From the NCBI RefSeq assembly GCF_900111895.1, contig NZ_FOKB01000009.1, positions 124,001 through 188,000 on the forward strand: a stretch of DNA of 64,000 bases, given 5' to 3'. Shown piece by piece: positions 41,440 through 51,119 of this stretch. Positions within the stretch are counted from its first letter, which is position 1; every line of letters starts with the position of its first letter. The notes beneath the pieces are model-generated. The model did no database searches. It was not told the DNA's origin and saw only the letters and a program-made list of their open reading frames with translations. This stretch comes from Pseudomonas simiae (GTDB taxonomy: Bacteria > Pseudomonadota > Gammaproteobacteria > Pseudomonadales > Pseudomonadaceae). Both the position numbers and the translations under genes were made by a program.

Positions 41440-43374
41440 CTAGGCCCGGAATTGCCCCAGGCTCGCCTTCAACTGCGCTGCCAATCCATCCAGCACCTTG
41501 CCACTTGCGGTGGTCTCCTGCACCGCCTGGGCGGCACGTTCGGCCTGGGCATGGATGACCTCGACCCGACCACGCACCGCATGGGCACCCTGGGCCTGGT
41601 GCTCTGCCGCACGCGTCGCCAAGCCTATCGCGGCATGCACCTGCTCCACCGAAGCCTGCACCGTCTGCTGCAGGCGCACGCTGTCGCGCAGTACCAGCAA
41701 ACCTTCACTGGCCTGGCGCCCGGCCTTGCCGATGGTGTCCACCGCCTCCCGCGCGCCCTGCTGCAACGCCACAATATGCGCCTGGATATCGCCCGTGGAG
41801 CTTTGTGTCTTGCTCGCCAACGCCCGCACTTCGTCCGCCACCACGGCAAAGCCGCGTCCGGTTTCACCGGCACGCGCCGCTTCGATTGCCGCATTGAGCG
41901 CCAGCAGGTTGGTTTGCTCGGCGATACCATGAATCACGGTCAACACCACCTCGATCTGCTCGCTTTGCTGGGCCAGCCGCTCGATCACCTGGGACCCCGC
42001 CTGTACCTGGCCCGCCAACGCTTCGATCAGGCTGCCGACCTCGGCTGAAGTGCGCGAGTTCTCATCGGTCGCCTGGCGAATATCCACGACCTGCTGCAAC
42101 GCCGCCTGCATCGCATGGCTTTCGGCCTGTGCCTCGTCGGCCATCTGCGACAGTGCGCGCAAGCTCTCAGCCACTTCATCGCGCTGCAAGCCGGCCGCTG
42201 CATCAGCACCGGCATTGCGCAAGGTCATGGCACCGATTTCCACACCCGTACGCTGGGCCACATCCCCGGCTTCGCGCACGATGGGCTGCAACTTATCCAC
42301 AAAGCGATTGACCGCCGAGGCCATGTCGCCGATTTCGTCCTTGCTGCTGATTTGCACGCGCTTGGTGAGGTCGCCCTCGCCCGCAGCCAAATCATCCATG
42401 GCCGCGATCAGCAACTTCAGGCGATTGACTACCCGGCGCCCCAGCACGATGGCGATCAACAGCAATACGCCCAAACCGACCAGCGCGAGCCCCATGCCGA
42501 TACGCCAGCGCAAGGTGCCAGCAGCGTCCTGGACGGCGCCGGTGGTATTGGCGGTCATCTGGGTTGCAGTGGCCTGTGCGGATTGCAGGCGGGCGCCCAT
42601 GGCGGCAGCGCTATCAGCCGCCGCGCCCTTGAGACTGTCGCCCACCAGCTGGTCACCACTGGCGATCAGTGCGGCGAAACGCTTATCCAGCGCCACCAAG
42701 TCAGCCTCCACCGCGGCAGTGGAAACCCCCATGCGCACCTTGCCGATCTCCACGCCATTGGGGCTGATGGACGCTTCGACATAAAACACAGAAGGGTCGT
42801 CTTTCGCCGCGTTCAACACTTTATCCAAGGCGCGGTCACCCTTGCCCTTTTCCAACAGCGCCTGGTTGATCGGGTTTTCACGGTTGAGGTAGCGGGTCAA
42901 ATGCTCACCCGCCGCGTCGTCATACACTACGAACAGCACGTTGGGATTACGCTGGGCACGCCGGGCGAACTCCGACAGCGTCGGCACGTCGCTGTCCCAC
43001 ATGGCACGCGGCGCCACCGAGGCCAGCAGCTGCGCCATGTCATTGGCAGAGTCCTGCAGGTCTTTTTCCAGGGTCGCACGCAGCTGCTTCTGCTCTTCCT
43101 GCAGGCGGGTTGAAAGCCCCGCGGTCAGACGCTGACGGGTACTGGTCGACAAGCTGTCCAGGCTGGATGTGACTTCTTTACCAGCCTGGGCCAGCTCAGC
43201 CGACAGTTTCTGGCTGTCGATACCCAGGCGATTGCCCAGATCAGCCTCCAGCGCCGTGACCGTGCTGCGTGTGAGAGCAACCGCCACCAGCACTTGCACC
43301 AAAAGAGCGATACCTAGGGTAACGAACACCGGCCGCAACAGACGGCTTTGTAACAATGAGAGAACGGCAGACAT
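41440..43374 (-). CDS. Methyl-accepting chemotaxis protein
   Basis: The 644-residue receptor has membrane helix 1 (about 14-35), a periplasmic sensor of about 250 residues, helix 2 (290-313), a HAMP domain (315-367) and a signalling domain whose hairpin tip (EQTNLLALNAAIEAARAGE) is complete. The sensor contains NPNVLFVVYDDAAGEHLTRYLN, which hints at a single-Cache or related fold, flanked by long helices. The ligand is unknown. There is no C-terminal CheR-binding pentapeptide. The ATG at 43374 is chosen because GAGG precedes it and the first membrane helix then follows at normal distance. Confidence 0.93.
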   Translation of the reverse strand: MSAVLSLLQSRLLRPVFVTLGIALLVQVLVAVALTRSTVTALEADLGNRLGIDSQKLSAELAQAGKEVTSSLDSLSTSTRQRLTAGLSTRLQEEQKQLRATLEKDLQDSANDMAQLLASVAPRAMWDSDVPTLSEFARRAQRNPNVLFVVYDDAAGEHLTRYLNRENPINQALLEKGKGDRALDKVLNAAKDDPSVFYVEASISPNGVEIGKVRMGVSTAAVEADLVALDKRFAALIASGDQLVGDSLKGAAADSAAAMGARLQSAQATATQMTANTTGAVQDAAGTLRWRIGMGLALVGLGVLLLIAIVLGRRVVNRLKLLIAAMDDLAAGEGDLTKRVQISSKDEIGDMASAVNRFVDKLQPIVREAGDVAQRTGVEIGAMTLRNAGADAAAGLQRDEVAESLRALSQMADEAQAESHAMQAALQQVVDIRQATDENSRTSAEVGSLIEALAGQVQAGSQVIERLAQQSEQIEVVLTVIHGIAEQTNLLALNAAIEAARAGETGRGFAVVADEVRALASKTQSSTGDIQAHIVALQQGAREAVDTIGKAGRQASEGLLVLRDSVRLQQTVQASVEQVHAAIGLATRAAEHQAQGAHAVRGRVEVIHAQAERAAQAVQETTASGKVLDGLAAQLKASLGQFRA

Positions 43375-43468
43375 CGGGAATCCCTCGACCACGGGTGCCA
43401 TTAATTTGATAGCACCGCGAAAGAGAGAACCGAAGCAAAGGTCGTGCCGCCCGAACGACAGAAACGAC

Positions 43469-43492
43469 AAAGGGCTCCCCGAGGAGCCCTTT
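43469..43492 (-). terminator. Terminator after purA
   Basis: AAAGGGCTCC and GGAGCCCTTT form a ten-base stem around a four-base loop, downstream of purA on the minus strand. T-rich sequence occurs on both sides. Confidence 0.85.
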
Positions 43493-43513
43493 GCTTTTTA
43501 CATCAACAGCTTA

Positions 43514-44803
43514 TTAAGCGAACGGGTGACGCAGAACGATGGTTTCGTTGCGGTCCGGACCTGTCGAAATAATGTCGATCGGTGCGCCGATCAGCTCTTC
43601 AACACGCTTGATGTAGGCACGGGCGTTCGCTGGCAGTTCTTCCAGGGTTTTGGCACCCACGGTCGATTCGGTCCAGCCCGGCACTTCTTCGTACACAGGC
43701 TGCAGGCCTACGTAGCTGTCAGCGTCAGTCGGGGCCACATCTTTACCTTCTGCGTCTTTGTAGCCGATGCAGATGTTGATGGTTTCCAGACCGTCGAGCA
43801 CGTCCAGCTTGGTCAGGCAGATGCCCGAGATGCTGTTCACATCGATAGCGCGACGCAGGATAACCGCGTCGAACCAGCCGCAACGACGAGCACGGCCGGT
43901 GGTCGCGCCGAACTCGTGACCTTGCTTGGCCAGGTGCGCACCGACTTCGTCGAACAGCTCAGTCGGGAACGGGCCCGAACCTACGCGAGTGGTGTAAGCC
44001 TTGGTGATGCCCAGGATGTAGTCCAGGAACATCGGGCCAACACCCGAACCGGTCGCAACACCACCCGCAGTGGTGTTGGAGCTGGTCACGTACGGGTAGG
44101 TACCGTGGTCGATGTCCAGCAGCGAACCTTGGGCACCTTCGAACATGATGTCTTTGCCAGCGCGACGCAGGTCGTGCAGCTCGGCGGTCACGTCCAGCAT
44201 CAGCGGCTTGAGCAGCTCAGCGTATTCCTTGCACTCGGCCAGGGTCTTTTCGAACTCAATGGCTGGCTCTTTGTAGTAACCCACCAGCATGAAGTTGTGG
44301 TAATCCACCAGTTCACGCAGCTTGTCTTCAAAGCGCGGCATGTTGAGCAGGTCGCCCACACGCAGGCCACGACGTGCAACCTTGTCTTCGTAGGCCGGGC
44401 CGATGCCGCGACCGGTCGTACCGATCTTCAGCTCGCCACGGGCCTTTTCACGGGCCTGGTCCAGCGCAACGTGGAAGGACAGGATCAGCGGGCAAGACGG
44501 GCTGATACGCAGGCGCTCACGCACCGGTACGCCTTTCTCTTCCAGCTTGGTGATCTCACGCAGCAGGGCGTCAGGTGCAACCACGACGCCGTTGCCGATC
44601 AGGCACTGCACGCCTTCGCGCAGTACACCCGACGGGATCAGGTGCAAGACGGTTTTTTCGCCATCGATGACCAGGGTGTGGCCAGCGTTGTGACCACCTT
44701 GGTAGCGCACTACGGCGGCAGCATGTTCGGTCAGCAGATCAACGATCTTGCCTTTGCCCTCATCACCCCATTGGGTGCCCAGGACTACGACATTCTTACC
44801 CAT
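43514..44803 (-). CDS. purA: Adenylosuccinate synthetase
   Basis: The 429-residue enzyme joins IMP and aspartate with GTP hydrolysis in AMP synthesis. The GTP loop GTQWGDEGKGKIVD lies at the N-terminus, followed by YQGGHNAGHT, TTGRGIGPAYEDK, LFEGAQGSLLDIDHGTYPYVTSS and TGRARRCGWFD. The ATG at 44803 is preferred over an upstream in-frame start five codons earlier because GAGGACAAGTGTT precedes it. It follows hisZ, an arrangement conserved in pseudomonads. Confidence 0.97.
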   Translation of the reverse strand: MGKNVVVLGTQWGDEGKGKIVDLLTEHAAAVVRYQGGHNAGHTLVIDGEKTVLHLIPSGVLREGVQCLIGNGVVVAPDALLREITKLEEKGVPVRERLRISPSCPLILSFHVALDQAREKARGELKIGTTGRGIGPAYEDKVARRGLRVGDLLNMPRFEDKLRELVDYHNFMLVGYYKEPAIEFEKTLAECKEYAELLKPLMLDVTAELHDLRRAGKDIMFEGAQGSLLDIDHGTYPYVTSSNTTAGGVATGSGVGPMFLDYILGITKAYTTRVGSGPFPTELFDEVGAHLAKQGHEFGATTGRARRCGWFDAVILRRAIDVNSISGICLTKLDVLDGLETINICIGYKDAEGKDVAPTDADSYVGLQPVYEEVPGWTESTVGAKTLEELPANARAYIKRVEELIGAPIDIISTGPDRNETIVLRHPFA

Positions 44804-44857
44804 AACACTTGTCCTCATTCGCGCAAACTTGGTGCCGGCGATGGCCGGCAGGAAAAC

Positions 44858-46045
44858 TCAAGAAGCCAGTGGCGATACTTGCCAAAGCCCGTTCTGCAGA
44901 ATCAATTGCCGGTCGCAGTCCGCTTCACGGGCGGCGGCCAATGGTTGCCCAGGCAAAGCCTGGACGACACGCTGACCCTCACTGCGCAACTGGCAAACCT
45001 GCTGCCAGAGTGCTGCGTCCGTACTGTCGGGCATCCAAATGCCACCAGACGGTAGCTCGACCTCAGCACGCCCCAGGGTCACCAGGGTTTTCAAATCGGT
45101 GGAGAAACCAGTGGCCGGACGCGCCCGACCGAAGTCGGCGCCGATATCGTCATAACGACCACCTTGGGCGATGGCCTGGCCAACACCCGGTACAAATACC
45201 GCGAACACCACACCAGTGTGGTAGTGGTAGCCGCGCAACTCACCCAGATCAAAGTACAGCGGCAGCTCCGGGAAGCGCGCCGACAACTGCTCGGCAATCG
45301 CCAGCACGTCGTCCAGCGCAGCCAGTACCGGCGCCGGCGCGTTGGCCAGGCGCTGACGCGCGGCGACCAGCACTTCACGGCCGCCGCACAGGTTGACCAA
45401 TGCACGCAGCATGTCAGCCAGATCGGCAGGCACACCGGCGGTCAGGGCGATCACTTCATCGATGGCCTTGCGTTGCAAGGCATCGAAGAGCTGCTGTTCC
45501 ACTTCACCGGACAAACCAGCCGCACGGGCCAGGCCACGGTAGATACCCACGTGTCCCAGGTCCATGTGAACATCCGGCACATCGGCCAATTGCAGCATGG
45601 CCAGCATCAAGCTGATCACTTCAACATCGCTGCTCGGGCTGGCATCGCCGTACAACTCGGCGCCCAGCTGGATCGGGCTCCGGGACGACGACAACGCACG
45701 CGGCTGTGCATGCAGCACGCTGCCGGCATAGCAAAGACGGCTCGGACCTTCGCGGCGCAGGGTATGCGCATCGATACGCGCCACTTGCGGCGTGATGTCG
45801 GCACGGAAACCCATTTGCCGGCCCGACTGCGGGTCGATGACCTTGAAGGTGCGCAGATCCAGGTCCTGGCCCGCGCCGGTCAGCAGGGATTCCAGGTACT
45901 CGATATGGGGGGTCACGACAAACTCGTAACCCCAGCTCTGGAACAGATCCAACACCTGGCGACGCGCTACTTCAATGCGCGCAGCTTCTGGTGGCAGTAC
46001 TTCTTCGATGCCATCTGGCAGCAGCCAGCGGTCTACCGTTGCCAT
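44858..46045 (-). CDS. hisZ: ATP phosphoribosyltransferase regulatory subunit HisZ
   Basis: The 395-residue protein resembles class II histidyl-tRNA synthetase (LPPEAARIEVARRQVLDLFQSWGYEFVVTPHIEYLESLL, GFRADITPQVARIDA, GGRYDDIGADFGRARPATGFS) but lacks a tRNA-binding domain. It activates the short form of HisG in the first step of histidine synthesis; hisG is elsewhere. The ATG at 46045 (MATVDRWLLPDGIEEVLPPE) gives the usual N-terminus; GGGGAATGG precedes it. purA follows after 54 bases. Confidence 0.95.
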   Translation of the reverse strand: MATVDRWLLPDGIEEVLPPEAARIEVARRQVLDLFQSWGYEFVVTPHIEYLESLLTGAGQDLDLRTFKVIDPQSGRQMGFRADITPQVARIDAHTLRREGPSRLCYAGSVLHAQPRALSSSRSPIQLGAELYGDASPSSDVEVISLMLAMLQLADVPDVHMDLGHVGIYRGLARAAGLSGEVEQQLFDALQRKAIDEVIALTAGVPADLADMLRALVNLCGGREVLVAARQRLANAPAPVLAALDDVLAIAEQLSARFPELPLYFDLGELRGYHYHTGVVFAVFVPGVGQAIAQGGRYDDIGADFGRARPATGFSTDLKTLVTLGRAEVELPSGGIWMPDSTDAALWQQVCQLRSEGQRVVQALPGQPLAAAREADCDRQLILQNGLWQVSPLAS

Positions 46046-46224
46046 TACGCCATTCCCCTTTGATCCGGGCGGCCAGCCCTCGGCCGAGCCTTGAGTGAAG
46101 CAGAAAACACCCGCCCCCTGCATAAACCACGCGCAAGAGCGACGTGACGAACGGCCTGCAATCGGCCTCGTCGGGCACTTTCCTCGAAAAACCTGTCACG
46201 CCTGCCGAATCAAACATGCAGACG

Positions 46225-46249
46225 CAAAAAAGCCGGGAATTTCCCGGCT
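46225..46249 (-). terminator. Terminator after hflC
   Basis: AGCCGGGAA and TTCCCGGCT form the stem; on the minus strand TTTTTT follows. It ends the miaA-hfq-hflX-hflK-hflC transcript before hisZ. Confidence 0.88.
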
Positions 46250-46339
46250 GCCGCATCATACACCCGTTTTCTGAAAGGATCACCCCGCCAGGCGTTTTAG
46301 CCGCCCGACGGAGATGACACCTACAGAATCACAGGCTGG

Positions 46340-47206
46340 TTACTTGGACTTTTCCAGGTAGCGGAAGAAGTCGCTGCTTGGGTCCAGCACCATGACGTCG
46401 GTTTTGTTCGCGAAGCTTTCACGGTAGGCGCGCAGGCTACGGTAGAACGCGTAGAACTCCTGGTCCTGTCCGTAGGCCTTGGCGTAGATCGCCGCCGCTT
46501 GAGCATCGCCATCACCACGGGCCTCTTCAGACTCGCGATAGGCTTCGGCCAGCAGGACACGGCGCTGACGGTCGGCATCCGCTCGGATACCTTCAGCCAA
46601 CTCGTTACCCTTGGCGCGGTGCTCACGGGCTTCACGCTCACGCTCGGTGCTCATCCGCTCGAACACGCTGCGGTTCACTTCCTTCGGCAGGTCGATAGCC
46701 TTGACCCGGACATCAACCACTTCGATGCCCAGCTCTTTTTCCGCCATCGTGTTCAGCGAACGGGTGATGTCAGCCATCAGCGCATCACGCTCACCGGAAA
46801 CCACCTCATGCAGGGTGCGCTTACCAAACTGGTCACGCAGGCCCGACTCCAGACGGCGCGACAAACGCTCGTCGGCAATCTGCTTGAGGCCGGAGGTCGC
46901 AGTGTAGAAGCGCTCGGCATCCTTGACGCGCCACTTGGCGTAAGCGTCAACCATCACGGCTTTCTTTTCCAGGGTCAGGAAGCGCTGTGTCGGTGCATCC
47001 AGGGTCATCAGGCGGGCGTCGAACTTGCGCACCTGGTTGACGTAGGGGACTTTCACATGCAGGCCCGGCTGGACATCCGCCTGGACCACGCGACCGAATT
47101 GCAGCAGCACCGCACGCTCGGTCTGAGCCACGATGTAGAAGCAGTTCCAGGCAGCGATGACCACGACGACGCCCACAATCAGGGCGGTCAGCGATTTATT
47201 GCTCAT
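46340..47206 (-). CDS. hflC: Protease modulator HflC (SPFH domain)
   Basis: The 288-residue membrane-anchored protein has one N-terminal helix (LTALIVGVVVVIAAWNCFYIVAQTERAVLLQFG) and an SPFH/prohibitin domain facing the periplasm. With HflK it forms a large cage around FtsH and limits its access to membrane substrates. The stop of hflK and this ATG share one base (TGATG), so translation is coupled. A TTG one codon earlier is also in frame. Confidence 0.96.
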   Translation of the reverse strand: MSNKSLTALIVGVVVVIAAWNCFYIVAQTERAVLLQFGRVVQADVQPGLHVKVPYVNQVRKFDARLMTLDAPTQRFLTLEKKAVMVDAYAKWRVKDAERFYTATSGLKQIADERLSRRLESGLRDQFGKRTLHEVVSGERDALMADITRSLNTMAEKELGIEVVDVRVKAIDLPKEVNRSVFERMSTEREREAREHRAKGNELAEGIRADADRQRRVLLAEAYRESEEARGDGDAQAAAIYAKAYGQDQEFYAFYRSLRAYRESFANKTDVMVLDPSSDFFRYLEKSK

Positions 47207-48381
47207 CAACGACTCTCCCTGGTACGTGTTTGCTGTTGCAGCAAGTCAGCGGCCGCACGGGCGCTCGCTTCGTTGGCAGCGGCAGTGGAACCGGTGGACG
47301 GTGCGCTGGTGCTGCTACGACCACCTTCGATCATCTTGTCCAGCGGCAGGTACAGCAGGTTGTTCTGCCCACCTTTGCTGCCGGTCACGAGAACCTTGCT
47401 GGTGTTGCTGAAGACTTCCTGCATGGTGTCCAGGTACAGACGCTCACGCGTGACTTCTGGCGCCTTGCGGTACTCGGCGACCAACTTGGTAAAGCGATCC
47501 GCCTCACCCTTGGCACGAGAGACCACTTCGTCGCGATAACCGTTGGCGTCCTCGAGGATGCGCTGGGCCTGACCACGGGCTTCCGGCACGACGCCGTTGG
47601 CGTAGGTTTCAGCCTGGTTGCGCGAGCGCTGCTCGTCTTCACGGGCACGGATCACGTCATCGAAGGCTTCCTGTACTTCGCGCGGTGCGGCTGCGCTCTG
47701 TACGTTCACCTGGGTGACGGTAATACCGGTGCGATAGGTATCGAGGAACCGTTGCAGGCGCTCCTTGATCTCGCTGGCCATCAATTCACGCCCTTCGGTC
47801 AGCACCTGGTCCATCGCGGTAGAACCGACGACATGGCGCAGGGCACTTTCGGTAGCGTGTTGCAGGCTGATTTCCGGCTGATCAACGTTCAGCACGAAGT
47901 CCTGCAGGTTGCTGATCTTGTACTGCACGGTCAGCGGCACTTCGACGATGTTCTCGTCTTCGGTCAGCATCTGGCCCTGCTTGGTGTAGGCACGCTCACG
48001 CGTGACGTTTTCCATGTACTTCTTGTCGATCGGCGGGAAATAGATGTTCAGGCCAGGGCCGACAGTCTCGTAGTATTTGCCGAAGCGCAGCACCACGGCT
48101 TGCTCCTGCTCGTCCACCACGTAGACGGCGCTGTACAGCCATACGGCCGCCAGCACGACAAGACCCAGGCCCAGCAGGCCATAGCCGCCGCCCTTGCTTG
48201 TGCGACCACCGTCGTCACCACCCCGTTTTTTTCCACCACCGAACAACCCATTCAGGCTTTCCTGCAGCTTTCGGAAGGCCTCGTCGAGATCTGGTGGCCC
48301 CTTGCGGTCGCCATTATTGCGGCGTTTACCACCCCAAGGATCCTGATTATTCGAGTTGCCACCCGGCTCATTCCAAGCCAT
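47206..48381 (-). CDS. hflK: Protease modulator HflK (SPFH domain)
   Basis: The 391-residue protein has a Gly/Asn-rich cytoplasmic N-terminus (MAWNEPGGNSNNQDPWGGKRRNNGDRKGPPDLDEA), a membrane helix (GLLGLGLVVLAAVWLYSAVYVVDE) and an SPFH domain with the repeated helix DDVIRAREDEQRSRNQAETYANG. It is the partner of HflC in the FtsH-associated cage. The ATG at 48381 is supported by GGAGAGCGCT. It follows hflX after about 96 bases. Confidence 0.96.
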   Translation of the reverse strand: MAWNEPGGNSNNQDPWGGKRRNNGDRKGPPDLDEAFRKLQESLNGLFGGGKKRGGDDGGRTSKGGGYGLLGLGLVVLAAVWLYSAVYVVDEQEQAVVLRFGKYYETVGPGLNIYFPPIDKKYMENVTRERAYTKQGQMLTEDENIVEVPLTVQYKISNLQDFVLNVDQPEISLQHATESALRHVVGSTAMDQVLTEGRELMASEIKERLQRFLDTYRTGITVTQVNVQSAAAPREVQEAFDDVIRAREDEQRSRNQAETYANGVVPEARGQAQRILEDANGYRDEVVSRAKGEADRFTKLVAEYRKAPEVTRERLYLDTMQEVFSNTSKVLVTGSKGGQNNLLYLPLDKMIEGGRSSTSAPSTGSTAAANEASARAAADLLQQQTRTRESR

Positions 48382-48477
48382 AGCGCTCTCCATCTGATAA
48401 AGCAAAGACGCACCCACGGCGCGCCGACCAATGCTACAGAATGCCTGCCACCGCGGCACAACCGCTTTAGGAGGCTT

Positions 48478-49779
48478 TTATTGCAAAGTGTGTTGTTCGA
48501 TGAACTCTGCCGGTACAACGCCTTCACGGCTGACCAGCCGATTCAGCTCCGAGCGCGGCAATCGAACGGCCAGCAAGCTGACACCTTCTTCGTCGTGTTC
48601 TTCTTTCTGCACCGCACCCAGCTCGAAAAACTGTGCACGCAGTCGAGCAAAACGCTGGGGCAAGCGCAAGGTGCCGACGAACAAATCGCTGCCGAGCAAC
48701 TCGGCAATGGCTTGTTCAAGCAACTCAAGACCACTGCCATCACGCGCCGACAGCCAGACCCGCTGGGGCTTGCCATTCTCATCGCGCTGGATTTGTGGCT
48801 CAACGCCTTCAAGCAAATCGAGTTTGTTATAGACCTCGAGGATCGGCAAGTCCTGGGCACCGATCTCGCCCAGTACCAGCATCACCTGTTCAATCTGCAA
48901 CATGCGATCCGGTTCGGCCGCATCGATCACGTGCAACAGCAGGTCGGAGTTGCTCGACTCTTCGAGCGTAGACCGAAATGCCTCGACCAGCTTGTGCGGC
49001 AAGTGACGAATGAAACCTACGGTGTCGGCCAGGACAATCGGCCCCAGGTCGTCCAGATCCAGACGACGCAAGGTCGGGTCGAGGGTGGCGAACAGTTGGT
49101 CGGCCGCGTACACGTCCGATTTCGTCACGTTATTGAAGAGTGTGGATTTGCCGGCGTTGGTATAGCCCACCAGCGACACGGTCGGGATATCCGCACGGGA
49201 ACGACCCCGTCGTGATTGCTCACGCTGGCTGCGGACCTTCTCCAGGCGACCCTTGATCTGGCGCAGGCGAACCCGCAACAGGCGTCGGTCGGTTTCGAGC
49301 TGGGTTTCACCCGGACCACGCATGCCGATGCCGCCACCTTGACGCTCAAGGTGAGTCCAGCCGCGGACCAGGCGAGTGCTCATGTGATCAAGCTGGGCCA
49401 GTTCGACCTGGAGCTTGCCTTCATGGGTACGGGCGCGCTGGGCGAAAATATCGAGAATCAGACCGGTACGGTCGATCACGCGACACTCGAAGACACGTTC
49501 GAGGTTACGTTCCTGACTGGGCGTGAGGACGTGATTGAAGATCACCAGATCGGCTTCTTCGGCGTGCACCAGGTCGCGCAGTTCCTCGACCTTGCCGCTG
49601 CCAATCAGGAATTTGGCGGTTGGCCGATGACGCGGTACGTTAAAAAACGCAACGGTCTCGGCGCCGGCCGAATTTGCCAACTCCTGAAACTCCTGCGGAT
49701 CTTCGCGCGCCTCAGGGTCCTGTCCATCCAAGTGAACGAGGATTACTCGCTCACCACCACCGTGGCGCTCAAAGAACAA
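48478..49779 (-). CDS. hflX: Ribosome-associated GTPase HflX
   Basis: The 433-residue GTPase rescues stalled or stressed ribosomes by splitting subunits. It has the HflX N-domain (LVHLDGQDPEAREDPQEFQELANSAG), the HflX coiled region (ERQGGGIGMRGPGETQLETDRRLLR) and a G domain with GYTNAGKSTLFN, DTVGFIRHLPH and NKLD. It starts with TTG at 49779 rather than ATG: AGGAGTCTCC stands right before it and no ATG is at a suitable place. It lies 12 bases after hfq. Confidence 0.94.
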   Translation of the reverse strand: MFFERHGGGERVILVHLDGQDPEAREDPQEFQELANSAGAETVAFFNVPRHRPTAKFLIGSGKVEELRDLVHAEEADLVIFNHVLTPSQERNLERVFECRVIDRTGLILDIFAQRARTHEGKLQVELAQLDHMSTRLVRGWTHLERQGGGIGMRGPGETQLETDRRLLRVRLRQIKGRLEKVRSQREQSRRGRSRADIPTVSLVGYTNAGKSTLFNNVTKSDVYAADQLFATLDPTLRRLDLDDLGPIVLADTVGFIRHLPHKLVEAFRSTLEESSNSDLLLHVIDAAEPDRMLQIEQVMLVLGEIGAQDLPILEVYNKLDLLEGVEPQIQRDENGKPQRVWLSARDGSGLELLEQAIAELLGSDLFVGTLRLPQRFARLRAQFFELGAVQKEEHDEEGVSLLAVRLPRSELNRLVSREGVVPAEFIEQHTLQ

Positions 49780-49791
49780 AGGAGACTCCTA

Positions 49792-50052
49792 TCAGGCGTT
49801 ACCTGGCTCAGCGTCAGCTGCATCATCACCTGCTGCGCTAGGCAGACGGATTGGACGAACTGGAACGACTGTCGAGATAGCGTGCTTGTAGACCATCTGG
49901 CTGACGGTGTTCTTCAGCAGGATCACGAACTGGTCGAACGACTCGATCGTGCCCTGCAGCTTGATACCGTTGACCAGGTAGATGGAAACCCCCACTTTCT
50001 CTTTACGTAAAGTATTCAAGTAAGGGTCTTGTAGCGAATGCCCTTTTGACAT
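49792..50052 (-). CDS. hfq: RNA chaperone Hfq
   Basis: The 86-residue Sm-like protein has the conserved proximal and distal RNA-binding residues: Gln8, Tyr25, Lys31, Gln41, Phe42 and the YKH motif at 55-57. The C-terminal tail ([21 protein letters not shown]) is short, as in other pseudomonads. Hfq pairs small RNAs with targets and, with Crc, blocks translation of A-rich leaders during catabolite repression. The ATG at 50052 is set by TTAAAGGAGTGCGGCAC. Confidence 0.98.
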
Positions 50053-50147
50053 GTGCCGCACTCCTTTAAGGATCAATAATAAAAAAATCGGAAAATAGAT
50101 AGCTTATGGCCGTCACACCCCCAAGGATAGACGGCAATTGCAGGGAC

Positions 50148-51119
50148 TCAGCTCAATATGGAGACCGTTCCCAAGTATTTCAAGGCGCGTGACAGATTGT
50201 CGCTGTCCAGACTGTCCAGCCAGTGCAAATCGCTCCAGCTGCGCAACCAGGTGAACTGGCGTTTCGCCAATTGGCGCGTGGCAATGATGCCGCGTTCCTG
50301 CATTTCGGCTGACGTCAGCTTGCCATCCAGATGATCCCAGACTTGACGGTAGCCTACAGCACGTATCGAAGGTAACCCTGGGTGCAGGTCACCTCTGGAA
50401 CGCAGAGCTACGACCTCGTCCACAAACCCCTGTTCCAACATAATTGTGAATCTTTGTGCAATTCGTTCATGCAGCACCTGACGATTTGCCGGAGCGATGG
50501 CCAGATTCGCCACAGTATAGGGCAATTGTGATGCGCCAGATGCGCCTGCGTCAGCACTTTGCGCACTTTGTTTCAGCCGGTGTTCAGTCATGGTCTGCCC
50601 GCTGACACGCCAGACCTCCAAGGCGCGAGTGAGGCGCTGGGGGTCATTGGGGTGAATGCGCGCGGCAGATATTGGGTCTACCGACGCCAACTGGTCGTGC
50701 AAGGCTTGCCAGCCAAGGCGTGCAGCCTCTTCTTCCAGTTCGGCGCGCACCTGGGCGTCGGCCGGCGGCATGTCCGCCAGGCCCTCCTGCAAAGCCTTGT
50801 AATAGAGCATCGTGCCGCCCACCAGCAGCGGAATATTGCCTCGCGCGGTGATGTCAGCCATGGCAGCCAGGGCGTTTGTGCGAAAATCCGCGGCCGAATA
50901 GCTCTCTGACGGGTCGATGATGTCGATCAACTGATGCGGATACTGGGCCAGCAGCGCTTTTGATGGCTTGGCGGTGCCGATGTCCATGTCCCGGTAAACC
51001 AGGGCCGAGTCGACACTGATCAGCTCGCACGGCAGCACCTTGGTCAGCTCGATGGCCAGGTCGGTCTTGCCGGCGGCCGTAGGACCCATCAGGAAGATGG
51101 CGGGGGGCAAGGCACTCAT
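50148..51119 (-). CDS. miaA: tRNA dimethylallyltransferase
   Basis: The 323-residue enzyme adds dimethylallyl to A37 of tRNAs reading UNN codons. It has the P-loop GPTAAGKTDLAIEL, DSALVYRDMDIGTAKPS, VGGTMLYYKALQEGLADMP and RQLAKRQFTWLRSW. The ATG at 51119 shares one base with the mutL stop (TGATG); an earlier in-frame start would give an unconserved 25-residue extension. hfq follows after about 95 bases. Confidence 0.96.
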   Translation of the reverse strand: MSALPPAIFLMGPTAAGKTDLAIELTKVLPCELISVDSALVYRDMDIGTAKPSKALLAQYPHQLIDIIDPSESYSAADFRTNALAAMADITARGNIPLLVGGTMLYYKALQEGLADMPPADAQVRAELEEEAARLGWQALHDQLASVDPISAARIHPNDPQRLTRALEVWRVSGQTMTEHRLKQSAQSADAGASGASQLPYTVANLAIAPANRQVLHERIAQRFTIMLEQGFVDEVVALRSRGDLHPGLPSIRAVGYRQVWDHLDGKLTSAEMQERGIIATRQLAKRQFTWLRSWSDLHWLDSLDSDNLSRALKYLGTVSILS

